64,000 bases of DNA from SYIM01 sp041182885. Its GTDB lineage: Bacteria; Pseudomonadota; Gammaproteobacteria; Burkholderiales; Burkholderiaceae_E. The notes under the pieces were generated by a model, which was given only the letters and a program-made list of their open reading frames with translations, had not been told where the DNA came from and ran no database searches. This document shows positions 26,595 through 35,146 of the stretch, piece after piece. The position numbers and the translations under genes are program-made. Numbering within the stretch: position 1 is the stretch's first letter; every line of letters begins with the position of its first letter. Where the stretch lies: positions 6,512 to 70,511 of the forward strand of contig JBMSQB010000009.1 of the NCBI GenBank assembly GCA_049423065.1. Reading direction: 5' to 3'.

Positions 26595-27590
26595 TCAGTC
26601 GACGGTGACGCCCAGCGCCTTGATCAGACGCGCGCTCGCCTCGATCTGCCGACCCAGAAATTCGGCGAACTCTTCAGGCGAGGAGGCGTAGACCACATAG
26701 TTGCCGAGTCGCTCCATCACACCCGGATCGGCGAGCGCCTTGCGGATCTCGGTATTCAGGCGGGTGATGATGGCGGGTGGCGTTCCGCCGGGGGCAACAA
26801 CGCCGAACCAGGATTGGAAATCGAACCCTGGATAGCCAGACTCGGCCACGGTCGGAACGTCGGGCAGCCCTGGAAAGCGTTTGAGCGTGGTGACGGCCAG
26901 CGCACGCAGGCGTCCGGCTTCAATGTGCTGACGCACGTTTGGCATGGCCGCAACGAGCGAATTCAGTTGTCCGCCGAGCAGGTCTGGCATCACCGACCCG
27001 CTTCCCTTGTACGGCACATGGAGGAGCTTCACCCCCGCCAGCATTGCCAATTGCTCGGCTGCCAGGTGATTGACGGTTCCGCTGCCAGCCGAGCCATAGG
27101 TGATCCGGTCCGGGCTTGCGCGGCCGAGTTCGAGGTAGTCCTTCAAGGTGCGGGCAGGAAGGGATGGCGTGACCACCAGCACATGCGGATTGCCTGCCAC
27201 CAGCGATACCGGTACGAGGTCTCGCACGGTATCGAACCCTGCCTTGGCGCCGTAAAGCGTTGGGTTGGAGGCGAGGTTGTTGGTCTGCATCAATAGCGTA
27301 TAGCCATCGGCGGGTGAGCGCGCAAGCACCTGGGTGGCGAGCAACGTGTTGCCGCCCGGGCGATTTTCCACCACCACCGACTGCTTCATGTTCTCGGACA
27401 TTTTGGAGGCGAGAGCCCGGGCCAGGATGTCGGTTCCCCCGCCTGCCGTAAACGGCACCATCATCTTGATCGGGCGCGACGGGAAATCGCTCTGCGCTGC
27501 GGCTGGTTTGACGATGACTGCGGCGATACCGGCGGCGAGCGCTGCGGCGGCAGTCAAGGCGTTTCGTCGGCTGATCATGATGCGGTCCAT
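26595..27590 (-). CDS. Orphan Bug/TctC-type binding protein
   Basis: This 331-residue Bug protein has a signal peptide (ISRRNALTAAAAL to AAAQ), core FPSRPIKMMVPFTAGGGTDILAR, ENRPGGNTLLATQ and GRLRALAVTTLKR. It is the second of two adjacent Bug genes, which are clearly divergent from each other, so tandem copies probably bind different ligands. The ATG at 27590 follows GAGGAG. It lies 58 bp after the TauD-type gene. Confidence 0.93.
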   Translation of the reverse strand: MDRIMISRRNALTAAAALAAGIAAVIVKPAAAQSDFPSRPIKMMVPFTAGGGTDILARALASKMSENMKQSVVVENRPGGNTLLATQVLARSPADGYTLLMQTNNLASNPTLYGAKAGFDTVRDLVPVSLVAGNPHVLVVTPSLPARTLKDYLELGRASPDRITYGSAGSGTVNHLAAEQLAMLAGVKLLHVPYKGSGSVMPDLLGGQLNSLVAAMPNVRQHIEAGRLRALAVTTLKRFPGLPDVPTVAESGYPGFDFQSWFGVVAPGGTPPAIITRLNTEIRKALADPGVMERLGNYVVYASSPEEFAEFLGRQIEASARLIKALGVTVD

Positions 27591-27648
27591 GGGTCTCCTC
27601 ACTTGGTTTCGGGGCGCCTGATGACTGGTGCCCTCGTTCAGACGCGCA

Positions 27649-28497
27649 TCATGCAGCGGCCTGGAGCGGTGCGCCCTCAAGCATGATGCGATACAGGAAA
27701 CGGTACTGGGCGGGGTCGTAGTCGGCGTTGGCCTGGTGCATGACGCTACGGTTATCCCAGATGACCATATCGCCTGCCCGCCAGCGGTGTCGGTATTCGT
27801 AGCGCGATTGGGTTGCGTGCTTGTAGAGCTGGTCGATCAGCGCCCAGCCGTCGTCGGCCGGCATTCCCTCTATGCCTTCCATCCGCCCGGTGTTGAGATA
27901 GAGCGCATGGCGGCCGCTGTCGGGGTGACGGATGACCAGGGGCTGGCTTGTCTGAGGAACCTTGGCGCGCTCCTCGGCAGACAGCGCCGTCATCTTGCGC
28001 GGGCTGTGGCTGCCCTCGTAGACATGAGGGGACCGGAGGGCAACGATGGTCTGCCGCAGCGACTGGGGCAGATCGTCGAAGGCTTTTCGAACATCGACAA
28101 ACTGCGTGTCGCCGCCCGTATCGGGAAGGTTGATCGCGTGCAGTGTGGTGGCCTTGGGCGGCGCCGGATAGTTGGAGTGATCGGTGTGATAGTTCTCGCC
28201 CCGAACATGGAGCTTTCCGTCAACCAGCGGCAGGTCGCGGCTGGAGATGGTTCCCACCAGGGGGAGCTCGGGCAGGGTGAACTTGCGCAACTGCTGCTGC
28301 AGGGCCTTGCCGAAAATTTGCGCAGCGTCGAGAAACTCGGCGGGTTCGAGCTTCTGGTCTCGAATGACCAGCACCGCGTGCTCGACCCAGGCGTCGTAAA
28401 GTTTTTTACGGATATCGGCAGATTGCGGCTGGCGCAGGTCGATTCCGGTGACCTCGGCGCCAAGCGGCGCGGCGAGCGGTTTGATCGTCAGGGTCAT
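27649..28497 (-). CDS. TauD/TfdA-type 2-oxoglutarate- and Fe(II)-dependent dioxygenase
   Basis: The 282-residue enzyme has the 2-His-1-carboxylate set: His104 and Asp106 in NYHTDHS and His254 in SVMHQA, followed by the cosubstrate Arg in QYRFLYRIM. Relatives hydroxylate taurine, phenoxyacetates or alkyl sulfates, often breaking an ether or sulfonate bond. It is the promoter-proximal gene of the nine-gene operon and divergent from a LysR gene, so the first catabolic step is probably an oxygenation or bond cleavage (inference). Confidence 0.92.
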   Translation of the reverse strand: MTLTIKPLAAPLGAEVTGIDLRQPQSADIRKKLYDAWVEHAVLVIRDQKLEPAEFLDAAQIFGKALQQQLRKFTLPELPLVGTISSRDLPLVDGKLHVRGENYHTDHSNYPAPPKATTLHAINLPDTGGDTQFVDVRKAFDDLPQSLRQTIVALRSPHVYEGSHSPRKMTALSAEERAKVPQTSQPLVIRHPDSGRHALYLNTGRMEGIEGMPADDGWALIDQLYKHATQSRYEYRHRWRAGDMVIWDNRSVMHQANADYDPAQYRFLYRIMLEGAPLQAAA

Positions 28498-28604
28498 GGC
28501 AGGATCAGTGCGTTGGATTGAAAAGGAATTCCTGCAGTCTGAGTCGATGCGTCTGGCGGGCGCAAATCACTTATCGCAACCCTGCCATAAGGTAAGCTTA
28601 TGCC
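28498..28604. promoter_or_regulatory. Divergent promoter with LysR-type box
   Basis: This 107-bp gap between the TauD and LysR genes holds a perfect palindrome CATAAG-GTAAG-CTTATG (28586-28602), two bases before the LysR start. Its core ATAAG-N5-CTTAT fits the T-N11-A rule for LysR-type sites. A further CTTAT (28570-28574) sits 16 bp upstream as a possible partial second site. Confidence 0.6.
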
Positions 28605-29489
28605 ATGACACTCAAACAGCTTGAAACGCTTTACGCGGTCATGCGGGCCGGCAGTATCACGGGTGCCGCCCGTGCCCTGCATGTCACCCAGCCCGCCGTG
28701 AGCGCAATCATCAAGCATGCCGAGTTGCAGCTCGGCATGAATCTGTTCGAGCGTGCCGGCGGCCGGCTTCATCCCACGCCGGAAGCGCTTGCACTCGAGC
28801 CCGAGCTGAATGAGATCTTTGGTCGGGTGCAGACGGTCACGCAGCTCATGCGTCAGCTCCGTGATGTCCGATCCGGCCGACTGGTGGTGGCCGCGCCGCC
28901 CACCCTGGTCAGTGCGCTGCTGCCGCAGGCGCTCGCGGCGCTGCAGGTCGACAGCCCGAGGCTCGAGGTATCGGTTCATTCGCTACCCAATATGCTCGCC
29001 GTGGCACGGGTGGCGCGCCGTGAGGCCGACATCGGCGTGGTCTACGAACCGTTTACAGAAGCGTCACTCCAAAGCCGCCCGCTCCTGGAATCACAAATGG
29101 TGTGTGCGCTGCCGCGTGGCCATGCGCTTGCGCGCCGACGAGCCATTCCGCTTGAAGCGCTCGCCAGCCGGAACGTGATCTCAACCGGACCTTCAACCCC
29201 GCTCGGGCGTCTCATTGAACAGACTTTCACCGCTCACGGTCATGCGCCGCCGCATGTAGGCATCGAGGCGAGTTCATCGCTTGCCGCGTGTCTCATGGTG
29301 AGCCGGGGAATGGGGCTCGCGCTCGTCGACCGCGCAACCGAGCGCTGCGGTAAATTCGGCGAGTTGAGTTTTCGCCCGCTGTCGCCTTTCATTCCCATCA
29401 GTATTCGCGCCATCTTCCCTGAATCCGAGGTCCGGTCCCGCCCGGCGGCCAAACTGCTTGCGGTCCTGCAGCGGCAGGCGCAGGGATAA
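28605..29489 (+). CDS. LysR-type transcriptional regulator
   Basis: The 294-residue regulator has the N-terminal winged HTH (residues 1-62: LKQLETLYAVMRAGSITGAARALHVTQPAVSAIIKHAE) and a two-lobe coinducer domain (about 90-290). It is divergent from the TauD-led operon and probably activates it in response to a pathway compound. The palindrome just before its start codon suggests it represses itself. Confidence 0.92.
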   Translation: MTLKQLETLYAVMRAGSITGAARALHVTQPAVSAIIKHAELQLGMNLFERAGGRLHPTPEALALEPELNEIFGRVQTVTQLMRQLRDVRSGRLVVAAPPTLVSALLPQALAALQVDSPRLEVSVHSLPNMLAVARVARREADIGVVYEPFTEASLQSRPLLESQMVCALPRGHALARRRAIPLEALASRNVISTGPSTPLGRLIEQTFTAHGHAPPHVGIEASSSLAACLMVSRGMGLALVDRATERCGKFGELSFRPLSPFIPISIRAIFPESEVRSRPAAKLLAVLQRQAQG

Positions 29490-29513
29490 GCGGCGAGCTA
29501 CCCGAGCAGGCCC

Positions 29514-30212
29514 ATGCACTCCCTTCCCGATGGATACACCGCGCTGGTCATCGGCGCATCAGGCACGATCGGACGGGCGTTTTGCAACGCCATCGCCGCA
29601 GACCCAGCCTGCGCCAGCGTCTTCGAACTCGGTCGATCGACCCATCCGGGCTTCGATCTGGGTGACCCGGGCCGGCTCGCAGACAGCCTGTCCACTCTCC
29701 TCGCGGGTGAGCCGTTGTCGCTTGTCATTGATGCCACGGGCGTGCTGAGTGCCGACTCCACAGGTCCTGAGAAGTCGCTTGCGGCCGTGCGTCACGAGAA
29801 CCTGCATCGCCTCATGCAGATCAATGCGGTGGGGCCACTCATGCTGCTGCGCGAGTTGGCGCCGCGGCTTGCCCGCGGGCGTTGCCTCTACGGCAAGCTG
29901 TCCGCGCGCGTGGGCAGCATCGCAGACAACCGGCTGGGTGGCTGGTACAGCTATCGCGCCTCCAAAGCGGCCTTGAACATGCTGCTGCAGACTGCAGCCA
30001 TCGAGTTGCAGCGCCGTCTGCCCGGACTGGTGGTGGCGGCCATGCAGCCTGGAACCGTACGCTCGCCCCTGTCGCAGCGCTTCGTGTCGGCAGCCACCGA
30101 AACGGTATCGCCCGAGGAAGCGGCGCGCGGGCTGCTGGCAGCACTCGATGCCATCGAGCCTGGGCCTGGTGCGCGATTCGTCGACTATCGGGGCTTGACG
30201 ATTCCCTGGTAG
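29514..30212 (+). CDS. Short-chain dehydrogenase-like protein (C-factor/CsgA type)
   Basis: The 232-residue Rossmann protein has VIGASGTIG (cofactor loop), VIDATGVLS instead of the NNAG motif, a Ser/Lys region GRCLYGKLSARVGSI and the YSYRASKAALN active site. The NNAG change to DATG is typical of the CsgA-like branch, whose substrates are mostly unknown. It lies 24 bp behind the LysR gene and could share its transcript, yet it converges on an unrelated membrane-protein gene. Confidence 0.85.
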   Translation: MHSLPDGYTALVIGASGTIGRAFCNAIAADPACASVFELGRSTHPGFDLGDPGRLADSLSTLLAGEPLSLVIDATGVLSADSTGPEKSLAAVRHENLHRLMQINAVGPLMLLRELAPRLARGRCLYGKLSARVGSIADNRLGGWYSYRASKAALNMLLQTAAIELQRRLPGLVVAAMQPGTVRSPLSQRFVSAATETVSPEEAARGLLAALDAIEPGPGARFVDYRGLTIPW

Positions 30213-30260
30213 ACCGTGGCTGCACGGAGCGCGTGCCCCGTCTGGCGATGGCGAAACCGG

Positions 30261-30737
30261 TCAGCTTCCCAGTCCACGCGCGGCTTGCGCGCCGGTCAGC
30301 AGCGCGATGATGGCGCCCGCTGTCAGATGGAGGCGGAGCCTTCGCCACGCTGCTGGTAATCCCAGCACAGAGAGGGTTCGCATGTCGACAACGAAAGCAA
30401 GCGCGGCGGTGGCGGCAAGCAACAGGCAACCGGCAGACGCCGACAGCAGGAAGCTCGCGCAACCAATCAGCGATGGCACAACGCTCCACAGAAAAAGCTG
30501 GCGCCGGAGCGTCTCGTGATGATCGCTTGCCATCAAGGCGATGCCCCACGATATGGCGCCCACGAAGCTGATGATCGAGAGGCCGTAAACCTGAAGCAGA
30601 AGCAGGCACTGCGCGCGCAAGGCCGGGTCGCGCAGCAGCAGGCCGCCCGCTGCCAGCGCGGCAAACGGAATCAGGCCGCCATAGCCCAGCCATCGAAGCA
30701 GCGGGAACAGGGAAGTGAGGCGGAGGTCGGTGGTCAC
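30261..30737 (-). CDS. DUF3429-type small integral membrane protein
   Basis: The 158-residue protein has four to five hydrophobic segments and the pattern LRWLGYGGLIPFAALA, VYGLSIISFVGAISWGIAL and LFLWSVVPSLIGC of the DUF3429 family. Function is unknown. The start is uncertain: a GTG at 30737 has AGGA nine bases ahead, a TTG at 30746 would add three residues. It has no evident link to the flanking operons. Confidence 0.8.
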   Translation of the reverse strand: MTTDLRLTSLFPLLRWLGYGGLIPFAALAAGGLLLRDPALRAQCLLLLQVYGLSIISFVGAISWGIALMASDHHETLRRQLFLWSVVPSLIGCASFLLSASAGCLLLAATAALAFVVDMRTLSVLGLPAAWRRLRLHLTAGAIIALLTGAQAARGLGS

Positions 30738-30883
30738 GAAGCGCAATCCTGGGAGCGTTGGGCGGCGCGCGCTTAGCGATCGATGAGGCGACCGGCGCCG
30801 TGCATGTGCACCCTAGCACAATGGCGGGATCGGCTGGCGTGACGGCCCAGAATGGCCATGCGCCGGTCGGTTGCCTGCCTGGA

Positions 30884-31282
30884 TCAGGCCCTTTCAAACA
30901 CCAGATCGACGCCGTCATCACGGCGCTCGAACCGGCCCAGCACGGGCTCGCCCAGCACGGGGGTATCACCCACCCACCGGCCCAGCGTGCGCGGCCCTTC
31001 TTCCAGATCGATGGTGACCAGCGTGTAGGGCACCTCGGCGCGGAACGAGGGATGAAACGGATGATGGGCCACCGTCCAGCTATGGATCCGGCCTCGGCGG
31101 CTTGCCTCGCGCCACGAAACGGCCTCTGAATGGCAGTGGCTGCAGAGCAGGCGGGGATAGTGTCTGAGCACGCCGCAGTTTGCACACTGCTGAAGCACGA
31201 GCCTGCCCTCAAGTGCGGCTTCCCAGAATGGGCGCGACAGATCGGTGGGCAGCTGCGGCGGACGGGCTGCAATGTCATTCAT
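30884..31282 (-). CDS. DUF35 OB-fold zinc-ribbon protein, thiolase partner
   Basis: The 132-residue protein has a rubredoxin-like zinc ribbon (Cys33, Cys36, Cys47, Cys50) followed by an OB-fold (SWTVAHHPFHP, YTLVTIDLEEGPR). DUF35 proteins form complexes with thiolase-like enzymes, for example ChsH2 with Ltp2 in steroid side-chain aldol cleavage, BbsA with BbsB and archaeal HMG-CoA synthase partners. The thiolase-like gene lies 5 bp upstream, so the two almost certainly act as one complex. The ATG at 31282 has an AGGGAG site. It is the last gene of the 17-gene operon. Confidence 0.9.
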   Translation of the reverse strand: MNDIAARPPQLPTDLSRPFWEAALEGRLVLQQCANCGVLRHYPRLLCSHCHSEAVSWREASRRGRIHSWTVAHHPFHPSFRAEVPYTLVTIDLEEGPRTLGRWVGDTPVLGEPVLGRFERRDDGVDLVFERA

Positions 31283-31287
31283 GAATT

Positions 31288-32448
31288 TCACTCCCTGCGC
31301 AAAATGGCGAGCGCGCCATCGCCCAGATCGCCATAGCCGGTGACCAGCCCCACTTCCGCATCGGCGACCTGTGCGGCACCACCGTCGCCGCGCAACTGAC
31401 GCGTGAGCTCCACCACATGGTTGAGGCCCCAGACATGCGCCTGCGAGAGGAGTCCGCCGTGGGTGTTGGTGGGCAGGGCGCCGCCCAGCCTCAGTCGGCC
31501 ATCGGACACAAACGGGCCACCCTCGCCGCGCTTGCAAAAGCCCATGTCCTCGATCTGCCGAATGACCGCGTAGGTAAAGCAGTCGTAGATTTCGGCGACG
31601 TCAATGTCGTCGTGCGTGACACCGGCCATGGCAAACGCCCGCGGTGCGGCCTTGCCGATACCCAGACTGGTGATGTCGGGGCGCTGGGTGATGGACCCTG
31701 GTGAATCAGGATGCCCGGCGGCCACGCCCGATATGAACACGCGCCGGTGCCTGGCATCGAGCGCGGCTTGCGCGCTGCTGACCACCACAGCGGCGCCGCC
31801 ATCGCTTTCCAGACTGCAGTCGAGGAGCCGAAAAGGATCGGCGATCATGCGCGAGGCGCGGTGGTCTTCAAGCGTGATCGGCTTGGTCATCAGGGCGTTG
31901 CCATTCAGGATGGCGTGCGCACGACAAGCCACGGCCACTTCGCCGAAGTGCTCGACCGTGGTGCCGTAGAGCGCCATATGCCGGCGGGCCATCGGCGCAT
32001 AAAGCTGCGCGGGCGCGCTCGCCCCCATCGGATGCTCGAACTCGGTTACATAGTGGAACTGGGGCATGTTGTGAATCCGCGCCCCGGCCTTGTTGTTGCC
32101 GGCCATGGCGCTGATGTTGCGCCCGAAGGTGATCAGTACGTGGTGGCAGATGCCTGCGGCAATTGCCGCCGCGGCAGCCTGCAGCGCCATCACCGGGCTC
32201 GCGCCACCATGCGGAATGACAGCGGAAAAGCGCAGGTCCGGAATGCCGAAATTCTCGATGAAGTCATCGGCGGTGCCGCTCACGATACCGATTGGAATCA
32301 CGCCGTCGATCGCCCTGGGACTGAGGCCTGCGTCGGCGATGGCCTTGAGCGAGGCCTCGATCTGAAGCTGAAAGGCGCTGCGCGTGGAGTTTCTGGTGTA
32401 GGCGGTTTCACCGATTCCGGTGATGCAGCTGCGATCGGACAGGCTCAT
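31288..32448 (-). CDS. Thiolase-superfamily (Ltp2/SCP-x-like) protein lacking the nucleophilic Cys
   Basis: The 386-residue thiolase fold has CITGIGETAYTR at the start, PTNTHGG (His330) and VTGYGDLGDGA at the end. At the place of the usual nucleophile the sequence is HGGASP (80-85), with no cysteine, so classic thiolysis is unlikely. A Tyr in EIYDCFTY (Tyr288) lies where Ltp2-type aldolases use a Tyr. With the DUF35 gene next door, a retro-aldol C-C cleavage of a beta-hydroxyacyl-CoA is the best inference; a carrier role is possible. Confidence 0.88.
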   Translation of the reverse strand: MSLSDRSCITGIGETAYTRNSTRSAFQLQIEASLKAIADAGLSPRAIDGVIPIGIVSGTADDFIENFGIPDLRFSAVIPHGGASPVMALQAAAAAIAAGICHHVLITFGRNISAMAGNNKAGARIHNMPQFHYVTEFEHPMGASAPAQLYAPMARRHMALYGTTVEHFGEVAVACRAHAILNGNALMTKPITLEDHRASRMIADPFRLLDCSLESDGGAAVVVSSAQAALDARHRRVFISGVAAGHPDSPGSITQRPDITSLGIGKAAPRAFAMAGVTHDDIDVAEIYDCFTYAVIRQIEDMGFCKRGEGGPFVSDGRLRLGGALPTNTHGGLLSQAHVWGLNHVVELTRQLRGDGGAAQVADAEVGLVTGYGDLGDGALAILRRE

Positions 32449-32463
32449 GCGGGGGCTCTCTGG

Positions 32464-33612
32464 TCAGGAACCGGAACGGGCCTGGATCGCTCCGGCCGCG
32501 GTGAGTTGCAGATGCCCGGGCAGTCTCCCGGCAATGGTCAGCGTCATGCTGCCGGTGCCGTGGCTGACCACACCGGAAAAGTCGGCGCGCACGCTGACCG
32601 GCTGGATACGGTGCCAGTGTTCCTTCTGCGTGCCGTCCGGGTAGACGATGCGCGAAGGATGCGAAACATCCCAGACATCGGTTTCGATGACGTGTTCGCC
32701 GCGCCAGGCGCCCAGGCCCTTGCCATCCTGCCAGCCGCCGCTATAGCCCAGCCCCTGCATGGCGATGGCGGCGCCTTGCGCATCGAGCGCGAGCTTGAGT
32801 ACACGCCCCTCGGAAAACACTGCAGTCACGGTGGCTGAACGAAAGCGCCGCGTCCCTTCATGCAGTTCCACAGCGAGGCTGATCGACTGTGCATGATGAA
32901 CCGTTTCGGTGTGGCGCATGGTGACCGTGCCGGTTGTGTAGGGGGGATCATCGCCCCGCCCTGAAAAAAGCAGATGCCCGCTCATGGTGTCGGTGGAGAA
33001 AAACAGAAACGACATCACATGGCCCTTCTCGCTCAGCGGCGTTCGCGGACCCGTCACCGGCTCCGGAACGCCCATGCCCCGGCGCACGCCCCAGGAATGG
33101 TCGCGGCAGGACCACCAGCGATCAAAGCCGATACGTTCACCGCCCACCACCAGTTCGCCGCTCGCCACACCGATCTGATCAAAGCGACGATAGTCTTCCA
33201 CCGTCCGCCCGTGGAGACGCTCGTAGTGCGGGTGCTCCTCGCGGGCGGGTTCCACGCACTCCCAGACAATCCGTCCGTGGGGCGAGTGATCGCCCGGCGC
33301 GATCTCGATCTCGAACGATTTCAGTGGTTCGATCGGGCGAATTCGAAGCGGGCCGCAGACGGTGTCAACGCTGCCGTTGAGTGACCGGGAGACCCGCAAG
33401 TTGGTCTGCCTGCCGCCCACCACAGCGACCACGCCGCCGTCGAGCACATTCATGTTGCGATATGCGCCCATCGTGACCTGGATGGCAACGCGGCCGTCGC
33501 CCGAATACATTGCAAACCAGTAGCGGTCGAAGAAACGTGGATCGCTGGTCCAGACATGGTCGAAAGTGGTGGGCAACTGATGCCAGAGCGTGTCGTCAAG
33601 TGGCGTGAGCAT
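32464..33612 (-). CDS. Uncharacterised beta-rich protein with DxSWG motif
   Basis: This 382-residue protein has no signal peptide and no recognised catalytic motif. Its clearest landmarks are WTSDPRFFDRYWF near the N-terminus and CRDHSWGVRRG (DHSWG at 171-175). These recall lipocalin-fold proteins of the CrtC/AttH type and unnamed families found beside kinase/acyl-CoA dehydrogenase genes. I do not assign a function. The ATG at 33612 overlaps the preceding gene by 17 bases; a longer frame to 33672 would overlap it further. Confidence 0.8.
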   Translation of the reverse strand: MLTPLDDTLWHQLPTTFDHVWTSDPRFFDRYWFAMYSGDGRVAIQVTMGAYRNMNVLDGGVVAVVGGRQTNLRVSRSLNGSVDTVCGPLRIRPIEPLKSFEIEIAPGDHSPHGRIVWECVEPAREEHPHYERLHGRTVEDYRRFDQIGVASGELVVGGERIGFDRWWSCRDHSWGVRRGMGVPEPVTGPRTPLSEKGHVMSFLFFSTDTMSGHLLFSGRGDDPPYTTGTVTMRHTETVHHAQSISLAVELHEGTRRFRSATVTAVFSEGRVLKLALDAQGAAIAMQGLGYSGGWQDGKGLGAWRGEHVIETDVWDVSHPSRIVYPDGTQKEHWHRIQPVSVRADFSGVVSHGTGSMTLTIAGRLPGHLQLTAAGAIQARSGS

Positions 33613-34090
33613 TGTGCGGTGAGGTGACGTTGGGGGCGTTGCCAGCAGGCTTTGCGGCAACCGTGGGGACATAGCGCATGGGCACCCTGGCGGCGCGTTC
33701 GCTCAGGTGACGGCGAATCGCCTGGTGGTGCGAGGGAGTAAGACCGGGTGAGCAGATCGCCTCGGAAAGCAGGGCGCGAAGCGCGGTGTTCCGGACATCG
33801 AGCGCCTTGCTGTCAGCGGCATCGGGCGCGGGTTTCGCGAGCGTATCCGCGACGCGCTGCGCGAGCTCGGGCGAGAGCGTTGCCTGCAGCGTGGCGAGCA
33901 GCGCTGCGCTTGCCTGATTGTCATCGCGCAGAAAGGCCGCCACCCCCGGCATGGCGCCAACAAGCATTCTGAGATTGGCGACGAGATTGTCGAGAATCGT
34001 TCGCGCGAACGGATCGTTCACACAGGGCGCCACCACCTGTTCAAGGATCCGGCAGGTGCCGTCCAGCTGCTCGCCCATATCGGGTCTCAT
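33596..34090 (-). CDS. Small helical protein beside an APH-type kinase (possible LvaB-like)
   Basis: The 164-residue protein is mostly helical (LDGTCRILEQVVAPCVNDPFARTILDNLVANLRMLVGAMP) with a low-complexity Ala/Pro tail, and shows no catalytic motif. It overlaps the kinase gene by ATGA (34087-34090). In levulinate catabolism of Pseudomonas putida a small protein, LvaB, is needed by the kinase LvaA, and DUF6285-type proteins occupy this spot in other genomes. Size, position and helical character fit, but homology is not shown here. Confidence 0.72.
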   Translation of the reverse strand: MRPDMGEQLDGTCRILEQVVAPCVNDPFARTILDNLVANLRMLVGAMPGVAAFLRDDNQASAALLATLQATLSPELAQRVADTLAKPAPDAADSKALDVRNTALRALLSEAICSPGLTPSHHQAIRRHLSERAARVPMRYVPTVAAKPAGNAPNVTSPHNAHAT

Positions 34091-35136
34091 GACGCGCGCT
34101 CCATCATCTGGAACATGGGGCGGTAGAGCCAGGAGGGTGTCTGGAAAACGCGGTCGTAGCGACCCGCCACGAATTCAGCGATGGCGGTGAGCTGAATCAC
34201 CGCGAGCTTCCAGTTTGAAAACACGTTCCACCAGGTAAGGTGATGCTCATTGACCATCCGGCCGGTGAGGGCCCGATAGCCGGTAACGATCTGTTCGCGT
34301 TCCCAATGATCGGCGATCTGATGCTCGCGGCGCCGCACCGGATTGGTGATCCAGCCCAGATCTTCCAGCGGATCACCAAGGTGCGCGGTTTCCCAGTCAA
34401 GCTTGGCTGTGATGCGGCCGTTCTCCACCAGCGCGTTGCCTGGCTTGAAGTCGCCGTGTACCAGCACAACCGCCTCGGCCTCGGGCTCGCGCGCCGACAG
34501 CCAGGCATGGATGTAGTCGAGCTCCGGGTGAGGCTCGAGTCTCACCCGCTGATAGACCCTGGTCCAGTGCGCGAGTTCAACCGATGAGGGCTTGTCCTGC
34601 GGCTCGCCCAGACTTGCGCCCAGGCCCGCCGCGCGCCAGTCGAACGCGTGAATCCTGGTGAGCACTTCCAGAAACCGCTGGGCGAGTGCGAGTCGCGCCT
34701 CGATGGGCGCCGAGCCGTTCAGGACCAGGTAGTCGCACTGTCCTGGCATGCGATCCATCACGATCGAGGGGGCGCCCAGATAGCGGCCATCGGGATCGGC
34801 CCAGTGCACACGGGGCGTGGGCACATCGCTGTGCGCGAGCGCCGACAGCACGGCGAATTCCCGGTCGCGTTCCGTCTCGAGCAGGGTTCCCGAGGCGTCC
34901 CGCATCAGCATCAGCTCATGCGAGTGCGTGCCGCGTGCGTCGGTCCATGAAGCATCGAGACGCCAGTTCTCGCGCGACAGACCCCCGGCCGAACGGACGA
35001 GACGCTCAAGGCGGATATCGCGTGCCTGCGGGCTCTGGGCGCGGATCAGGGCAGTGAGCCCGCTGATGACCGCGCAGGAAAGTTGATCGGCGCCTGTCTG
35101 GTCAGACGTGACTGCACGATCGGTGGGCGCGTTCAT
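34087..35136 (-). CDS. APH/choline-kinase-fold phosphotransferase (LvaA-like context)
   Basis: The 349-residue kinase has the catalytic loop VHGDFKPGN (Asp229) and the metal-binding LDWETAHLGDP (Asp247) of aminoglycoside-phosphotransferase-fold kinases. The N-terminal lobe reads GGLSRENW and ELMLMRD, with Arg where many have the ATP Lys. Related enzymes next to acyl-CoA dehydrogenases (LvaA; the kinase half of ACAD10/ACAD11) phosphorylate 4-hydroxyacyl-CoAs. The dehydrogenase gene ends 10 bp upstream, so a similar hydroxyl activation is likely here. Antibiotic resistance is not indicated. Confidence 0.88.
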   Translation of the reverse strand: MNAPTDRAVTSDQTGADQLSCAVISGLTALIRAQSPQARDIRLERLVRSAGGLSRENWRLDASWTDARGTHSHELMLMRDASGTLLETERDREFAVLSALAHSDVPTPRVHWADPDGRYLGAPSIVMDRMPGQCDYLVLNGSAPIEARLALAQRFLEVLTRIHAFDWRAAGLGASLGEPQDKPSSVELAHWTRVYQRVRLEPHPELDYIHAWLSAREPEAEAVVLVHGDFKPGNALVENGRITAKLDWETAHLGDPLEDLGWITNPVRRREHQIADHWEREQIVTGYRALTGRMVNEHHLTWWNVFSNWKLAVIQLTAIAEFVAGRYDRVFQTPSWLYRPMFQMMERAS

Positions 35137-35146
35137 GGCTTACCCG

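Noticed and set aside
29839..31278. Minus-strand open frame of about 480 codons
   Set aside because: It overlaps three better supported genes in other frames and reads as Arg/Pro/Ala-rich low-complexity sequence.
34087..35136. Reading the APH-fold kinase as an aminoglycoside resistance gene
   Set aside because: It overlaps a small partner gene and sits inside an acyl-CoA catabolic operon, which fits metabolic kinases of the LvaA type rather than drug resistance.
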